From Nocardia arizonensis (lineage in GTDB: Bacteria; Actinomycetota; Actinomycetes; Mycobacteriales; Mycobacteriaceae): DNA of 64,000 nt. The notes beneath the pieces are model-generated. The model was not told where the DNA came from. It saw nothing but the letters and a program-made list of their open reading frames with translations, and did no database searches. The stretch covers positions 119,258 to 183,257 of the forward strand of contig NZ_LGYZ01000084.1 in assembly GCF_001310275.1 (NCBI RefSeq), in the 5' to 3' direction. Positions 59,711 through 64,000 of the stretch are shown piece by piece. Position 1 is the stretch's first letter. Each line of letters starts with the position of its first letter. The position numbers and the translations under genes were made by a program.

Positions 59711-60996
59711 GGCAACGTCACCGCGTCGCGGTCGCGGGCGGGCTCGGAATCGTCGCCGCACCACACCGCCAGCACCTCGAGCGCCTGCTCGACGGTGAGC
59801 CGCGGATCGCAGAGGCTGGTGTAGATCGCACCGGCGCGGTCGATTTCGGACTCGTCGCGGACGCACTCGGCGACGGTGTCCGGGGTCGCCTCCAGGTGGA
59901 CGCCGCCGGGGAACTCGCCTGCCGCGCCGAGGACCACCCTGAACTCGGACAGCTCGCGGCGCATGTCGCGCAGGAACCGGGTCTTGGTCCCGCGCGGCGC
60001 CACGACGGTGTTGCCGTGCATCGGGTCGGCCAGCCAGATGACGGGGTGCCCCTCGGCCCGCACCGCCCGGACCAGGGCGGGCAGCCGCTCGGCCACCAAC
60101 CGGGCGCCCATGCGGATGATCAACGTCAGGCGGCCGGGCTCGCGCCGGGGGTCGAGCCGCTCGCACAGCGCCCGCAGTTCGTCGGCTTCGACGGTCGGGC
60201 CGATCTTGACCGCGACCGGGTTGATCAGCCGGGCCAGCATCGACACGTGGGCGCCGTCGACCTGGCGGGTGCGTTCCCCCACCCAGGGCCAGTGCGTAGA
60301 GGCCGACATCCACCGGCCGTCGGCGGTCGGCCGGACCAGGGGCAGTTCGTAGTCGAGCAGCAACGCCTCGTGGCTGGTCCACACCGGGTCGGCGGGCGGG
60401 GTCGCGCCCCGCCACCCGAGAGCGCCGACGATCGCGTCGGCGGCCATGTACCCCGCGGCGAGCCGCAGCGGATCGGCCGTGCGGGCCTCGGCCGTCGGCT
60501 CGGGGCCGTTCACCATATGGCCGCGATAGACCGGAATCTCCGCGCCGTCCACCAGTTCGGTCGGCTTCGAGCGCGGTTTGGCGAACTGCCCGGCGATCCG
60601 CCCGACCCGCAGCACGGGCCTGCCGCAGGCGTCCTCGGTTCGAGTCGCCAGCCGGTGCAGCATGGCGACCTTGCGGGCGACGTCGGCGTGGCCGTACCGG
60701 TCGGGATCCTCGGCGCAGTCGCCCGCCTGGATCACCTGTGCCCGCCCGGTCGCGACCCCGGCCAGTTCGGTGCGCAGCGCGCGCACCTCGGCCTCGGTCA
60801 CCAGACCCGGTTGCTCCGCGAGCATGGCGCGCACCCGCCGCAGCTGTTCGGTATCGGCCCATACGGGTTGCTGGCGGGCAACCGGCGCGGCACCCGGCTC
60901 GGTCGCCGACCGGGTGCCGCCCGTCGCGCGCGGCGTCGTGAAGAACTCGGCTGCCCACTCCGGCAGCCCGGCTGCGGTATAGATTTCGGGACTCAA
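59707..60996 (-). CDS. Class II 3-deoxy-D-arabino-heptulosonate 7-phosphate (DAHP) synthase
   Basis: The 429-residue enzyme is of the plant/PhzC/AroG-II class: VIQAGDCAEDPDRYGHADVA, GRIAGQFAKPRSKPTEL, WTSHEALLLDYE, VAVKIGPTVEADELRALCER, WLADPMHGNTVVAPRGTKTR. It condenses PEP and erythrose 4-phosphate, the first shikimate step. TTG 60996 is preferred (GGAGAGG seven bases upstream; MSPEIYTAAGLPEW). It is followed, with overlap, by the split DhbA-type gene, so it was a pathway-dedicated copy supplying chorismate for a dihydroxybenzoate-type or related aromatic unit. Confidence 0.93.
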   Translation of the reverse strand: MSPEIYTAAGLPEWAAEFFTTPRATGGTRSATEPGAAPVARQQPVWADTEQLRRVRAMLAEQPGLVTEAEVRALRTELAGVATGRAQVIQAGDCAEDPDRYGHADVARKVAMLHRLATRTEDACGRPVLRVGRIAGQFAKPRSKPTELVDGAEIPVYRGHMVNGPEPTAEARTADPLRLAAGYMAADAIVGALGWRGATPPADPVWTSHEALLLDYELPLVRPTADGRWMSASTHWPWVGERTRQVDGAHVSMLARLINPVAVKIGPTVEADELRALCERLDPRREPGRLTLIIRMGARLVAERLPALVRAVRAEGHPVIWLADPMHGNTVVAPRGTKTRFLRDMRRELSEFRVVLGAAGEFPGGVHLEATPDTVAECVRDESEIDRAGAIYTSLCDPRLTVEQALEVLAVWCGDDSEPARDRDAVTLP

Positions 60997-61376
60997 CGAT
61001 TCGCCTCTCCGTTCGAGAAATAATCCATTGCCGTCGGCGGAAATTTTCCGCACCCGACCCCGCTGTTGTCGGAAATGTGCTCGCCGCCGTCTACGAATCC
61101 CGGCCGACGATACCGACGGTGCGGTCTGTTCATCTCGCGGCGGTTTGCCCGGTGCGACAGTTCATTTCGGCGATTTGCCTACCACAGTAGGCGTGCGGGC
61201 ACGCGGCGGAATGGAGTCGCGGAGACAATGTCAGGTTCCCGCTGGAGTTGACAAAGTGCGAATACGGCGCTCGACGTGAGTATTTCGGCCTCATAGCGTC
61301 GGGAGTCGATCTATCCGAAGCCATTGAATACTCGTATTCGTCGAGTTGTCCACACAAGCGCAAGGAGTTTCTCGCC
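60997..61376. promoter_or_regulatory. Divergent promoter region between DAHP synthase and adenylating enzyme genes
   Basis: This 380-bp interval is less GC-rich than its surroundings, especially 61245-61350. No consensus promoter or strong dyad was found by eye. An in-frame extension of the adenylating enzyme to 61248 is possible but reads as non-conserved sequence. Confidence 0.4.
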
Positions 61377-62942
61377 ATGATCTTGCAGCGTCTCGGCAAC
61401 AAAGGTATGCGGCTGGGGGAGTTGTTCGACCGAGCCGCGGCACGGCACCCCATGAACGTGGTGATCCTCGATCACGTGCTCGATATCGCCCCCGAGCGGG
61501 GTAGTCGATTCACGGTGGCCGAACTGAAGGAGCTGGTGGCCGACCTGGCATCGCGGCTGCGGGCCGCCGGTGTCGAGCAGGGCGAACGCGTGGTGATCTA
61601 CAAGAGCAACGGATTCGACATCGTGCTGCTCGCCTGCGCGGTGACGCGGATCGGCGCGGTCCCGGTGCTGCTGTCCCCGTTCCTCGACGGGGAGTCCGCG
61701 GCAGAACTCGTCCGCCGCTGCGAGCGCCCGCACCTGATCACCGACCGGACGAAGCTGGACGACGAACTGCCCGACTCGATCGCGCGGTGGACCCGCACCG
61801 TGCTGCTCGCCTGCGGCGAGCACAGTTCCGGCACATCACTGCGGGCCTGGGACGGCGCGCCGACGGTGGCGCCCGCGGTCACGACGCCGGACCATCCCGC
61901 GCTGGTCACGCACACATCCGGCACGACAGGAATCCCGAAGCTGACCGTGCACACCCGCCGGAGCCTCCAGGCGCGCTACCGGCCGCAGGCCGTCGGCGTC
62001 GGCCTGGTTCGCACGCGGGAGACCGTTGCCGTGCACGTCTCGTTCGTCCACTCGCGGATGTACAGCGCGTTGACGCTGGCGTTGATGCGCGGATTCCCCG
62101 TGATCGTGCTCGTCGACCCGGACCCGGACAAGGTCGCCGAGCTGTTCGGCACGTTCCGGCCCGGCATCATCGAGGCCCACCCGAATTCGTTCATGGCGTG
62201 GGAGCCGCTGGCCGACGATCCGCGCGAACCTCTGGCAAGCGTCAAATACTTCAGCAGCACATTCGACGCGATCCACCCGAGGACGATCGATCGGCTGTTG
62301 CGCTCCTCGCGCCGCAGGTTCCCGGTCTTCGCGCAGTTGTATGGGCAGAGCGAGACCGGACCGATCGTCGCCCGCGCCTTCTCGAAACGGCGGTCGAAGG
62401 ATTCCGACGGCCGTTGTGTCGGCATTCCTTTTCCGGGCATGACAGATTTCCGGGTGGTCGGCCGAAACGGAGAACCGCCGACGAAGGACTCACCCGGATA
62501 TATCGAGGTTCGCAGCGATGGGCGTGCCGTGACGTATCTCGGCGAACAGGAGCGCTACGACAGGATGGTGGACGGTGAATGGTGGCGCATGGGTGATGTC
62601 GGTTATCGGACCAAATGGGGTTGCCTGCATTTGCTCGACCGCGAGGTCGACGTTATCGAAGGGTTCGGCAGCACGCTGACGGCCGAGGATGCCATTCTGG
62701 CCCGCATGGACCGGGTCACCGAATTGATCATCGTGCCCGGCGCCGCCGGTATGGCGCAGCCGGTGGTGTGCACGCGCGACGACGAACCGCTCGATATGGC
62801 CGCGTGGACGACCGCGACGGCGGCATTGCCCGCGATGCATCGCCCGGTGCAGCGGACGCTGTCCGAACTCCCGCAGACGGCGACCAAGAAAATCAAGCGA
62901 CTTGAACTCGCCCGCCAGTTGCTGGAAGAGGCCGGGGCCTGA
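61377..62942 (+). CDS. ANL-superfamily acyl/aryl adenylating enzyme
   Basis: The 521-residue protein has motifs VTHTSGTTGIPKLTVHTRRS (P-loop, ~180), FAQLYGQSETGPIVAR (A5), GEWWRMGDVGYRTKWG (A7) and ATKKIKRLEL with the C-terminal catalytic Lys (A10). It is stand-alone and lacks a carrier domain. It could activate an aryl acid, fatty acid or amino acid as AMP ester and transfer it to CoA or a carrier protein. Divergence from the DAHP synthase gene suggests an aromatic substrate, but the sequence does not closely resemble DhbE/EntE by eye. ATG 61377 has AAGGAG nine bases upstream. A strong terminator follows. Confidence 0.85.
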   Translation: MILQRLGNKGMRLGELFDRAAARHPMNVVILDHVLDIAPERGSRFTVAELKELVADLASRLRAAGVEQGERVVIYKSNGFDIVLLACAVTRIGAVPVLLSPFLDGESAAELVRRCERPHLITDRTKLDDELPDSIARWTRTVLLACGEHSSGTSLRAWDGAPTVAPAVTTPDHPALVTHTSGTTGIPKLTVHTRRSLQARYRPQAVGVGLVRTRETVAVHVSFVHSRMYSALTLALMRGFPVIVLVDPDPDKVAELFGTFRPGIIEAHPNSFMAWEPLADDPREPLASVKYFSSTFDAIHPRTIDRLLRSSRRRFPVFAQLYGQSETGPIVARAFSKRRSKDSDGRCVGIPFPGMTDFRVVGRNGEPPTKDSPGYIEVRSDGRAVTYLGEQERYDRMVDGEWWRMGDVGYRTKWGCLHLLDREVDVIEGFGSTLTAEDAILARMDRVTELIIVPGAAGMAQPVVCTRDDEPLDMAAWTTATAALPAMHRPVQRTLSELPQTATKKIKRLELARQLLEEAGA

Positions 62943-62951
62943 ACCGGCGGC

Positions 62952-62981
62952 CGCGCGGCCGCACGCGGGTGCGGCCGCGCG
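62952..62981. terminator. Strong bidirectional hairpin terminator
   Basis: A 13-bp perfect GC stem (CGCGCGGCCGCAC/GTGCGGCCGCGCG) with a 4-nt loop lies 10 bp after the adenylating-enzyme stop and 25 bp before the end of the convergent EamA gene. Confidence 0.75.
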
Positions 62982-63006
62982 AACCGCCGACCTCGTTCGG
63001 GCGAGG

Positions 63007-64000
63007 TCACGGCGCAGGCTCGGCATCGTCGCGGCCGGGGTCGCGCGACAGCGTGATCCCGACGAGGATCAGCACCCCGCCGACGATCTGCCACGGGGTC
63101 GGCGCCTGGAAGAGCAGCAGCCATGCCGCCAGCGCGGCGAAGACCACCTCCGACAGCGCGATCAGCGAACCGCGGGTGGCGCCGAGCCGCGAGATCGCCA
63201 TGAACCCGGTCAGATACGCGCTCACCCCGGACACGAGCACGAGGGTGAGAACCGGAAACAGCCAATGCACGCCGACGCCGGCGATCGATGCCGTCGCCCC
63301 GATCGGGAACGCCAGGGACAGCACGCCGACGGTTCCGAGCAGACCGACGGTCGCCGCGCCGACGACCATGCTCGCCGCGGCGAAGACGACCGGGCTCGAC
63401 CGGTTGTCCGCGCGGTCGGCCACCAGGAAATAGCACGCCTGGCACACCGCCGACCCCAAGCCCCAGAGCAACCCGGCCCACGCGGGCTCGGCGCCGGAGA
63501 AGACATCGACGACCAGGCCGAGACCGACCAGCGCGATCGTGCCGCCCACCAGCGCCTTCGCCGAAGGGGGCCTGCGTCGGACCAGCCAGACCCACGCGAC
63601 GACGAGCACCGGGGCGAGGTATTCGAGCAGCAGCGCCACGCTCACCGGCATGTACTGCACCGCGCTGAAGTAGCAGACCTGCACGCCCGCGATCGCCAGG
63701 ACGCCGCACAGGACGATCGACGCGAGATCGCCCCGGATCATCCGCCACGCGCCGCGTTCGGTGGCGGCGACGATCACGAACAGGACGATCGCGGCGCCGC
63801 TGAGTCGCGCCAGCACCGCCGAGGCGGGTGTCCAGCCCAGATCCAGCAGCGCCTTGGCGAACGGGCCGGACACGCCGAACGAGAACGCCGAGACCACGGC
63901 GAGGCACAGCCCGAGCCGCAGTGCCGCCCTGTCCCGGTGTCCGCCGGTCGTGGCGACGCGCCCGGCGTCGTGCGGCGCGTCGCCCGCGGGTTCCGGCTCG
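63007..64000 (-). CDS. EamA/DMT-family transporter, N-terminus beyond window
   Basis: At least 330 residues with the ten-helix, two-repeat EamA pattern: LCLAVVSAFSFGVSGPFAKA opens helix 1, SVALLLEYLAPVLVVAWVWL ends repeat 1, and GATRGSLIALSEVVFAALAA with WQIVGGVLILVGITLSR ends repeat 2. The frame is open to the window edge with no preferred start before helix 1, so the true start may lie outside; a GTG at 63897 would cut into helix 1. Such exporters move amino acids or metabolites; here it could export the product of a neighbouring pathway. Confidence 0.85.
   Translation of the reverse strand, partial: EPEPAGDAPHDAGRVATTGGHRDRAALRLGLCLAVVSAFSFGVSGPFAKALLDLGWTPASAVLARLSGAAIVLFVIVAATERGAWRMIRGDLASIVLCGVLAIAGVQVCYFSAVQYMPVSVALLLEYLAPVLVVAWVWLVRRRPPSAKALVGGTIALVGLGLVVDVFSGAEPAWAGLLWGLGSAVCQACYFLVADRADNRSSPVVFAAASMVVGAATVGLLGTVGVLSLAFPIGATASIAGVGVHWLFPVLTLVLVSGVSAYLTGFMAISRLGATRGSLIALSEVVFAALAAWLLLFQAPTPWQIVGGVLILVGITLSRDPGRDDAEPAP

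Overview
The window is about 70% GC, with dense, often 1-8 nt overlapping genes and frequent GTG/TTG starts. It is most likely from a mycelial actinomycete of the Mycobacteriales, Nocardia being the best guess: Streptomyces-type gas-vesicle cluster, LGFP-type secreted proteins, MpaB/Lcp-type oxygenase, class II DAHP synthase and many TetR/XRE regulators. No rRNA, tRNA, CRISPR array or intact insertion sequence was seen. All family assignments were made by reading translated motifs; no database search was possible.

Layout. 1-1.3 kb: partial sensor histidine kinase and a small exported protein. 1.6-7.4 kb: a complete branched-chain-amino-acid-type ABC transporter operon (lipoprotein receptor, a LivH-LivM fusion permease, LivG, LivF) plus a TetR regulator. 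7.4-12.3 kb: a PLP aminotransferase and a D-2-hydroxyacid-dehydrogenase-like protein between two XRE regulators. 12.6-15.6 kb: a conserved hypothetical, a serine-hydrolase-fold protein whose nucleophile is alanine, a PLDc_N-type membrane protein and a methyltransferase. 15.7-21 kb: a ten-gene gas-vesicle operon on the minus strand (order gvpY-Z-A-F-G-O-J-L-S-K). 21-23.7 kb: MFS fragment, MarR, rhodanese, TetR. 24-28.4 kb: an oxidative cassette of a Tat-exported multicopper oxidase, an MpaB/Lcp-type haem oxygenase and an AttH/CrtC-fold protein. 28.6-32 kb: TetR and P450, then a decayed metallophore-type ABC importer behind a Zur-like box. 32.7-37.3 kb: SnoaL-like protein, two small secreted proteins, AraC regulator, TPR/SEC-C protein. 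37.3-38.5 kb: chimeric pseudogenes.

38.5-55.8 kb is the centrepiece: a five-gene minus-strand operon with overlapping genes encoding a thiazoline-forming non-ribosomal peptide assembly line. NRPS1 reads FAAL-ACP-Cy-A(Cys)-PCP-Cy*-MT*-PCP-Cy-PCP (asterisk, degenerate motif). NRPS2 reads TubC_N-Cy-A(Cys)-MT-PCP-TE, with cysteine at the TE nucleophile position. They are followed by a saccharopine-dehydrogenase-like protein, a thiazolinyl-imine reductase (YbtU/PchG/Irp3 family) and a type II thioesterase. The architecture resembles yersiniabactin, pyochelin and coelibactin logic, but the aryl-acid cap is replaced by a fused fatty-acyl-AMP ligase. An acyl-capped poly-thiazoline/thiazolidine metal chelator is the natural inference.

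56-64 kb holds a TetR gene and several scars: a nitroreductase/LGFP chimera, a methyltransferase chimera, and a DhbA/EntA-type dehydrogenase split by a roughly 420-bp insertion. Intact genes there are a class II DAHP synthase, a divergent ANL adenylating enzyme and an EamA exporter that runs off the window. A recurrent theme is that the NRPS operon looks intact while both flanks carry internally deleted, chimeric or frameshifted genes, including the only candidate uptake system.
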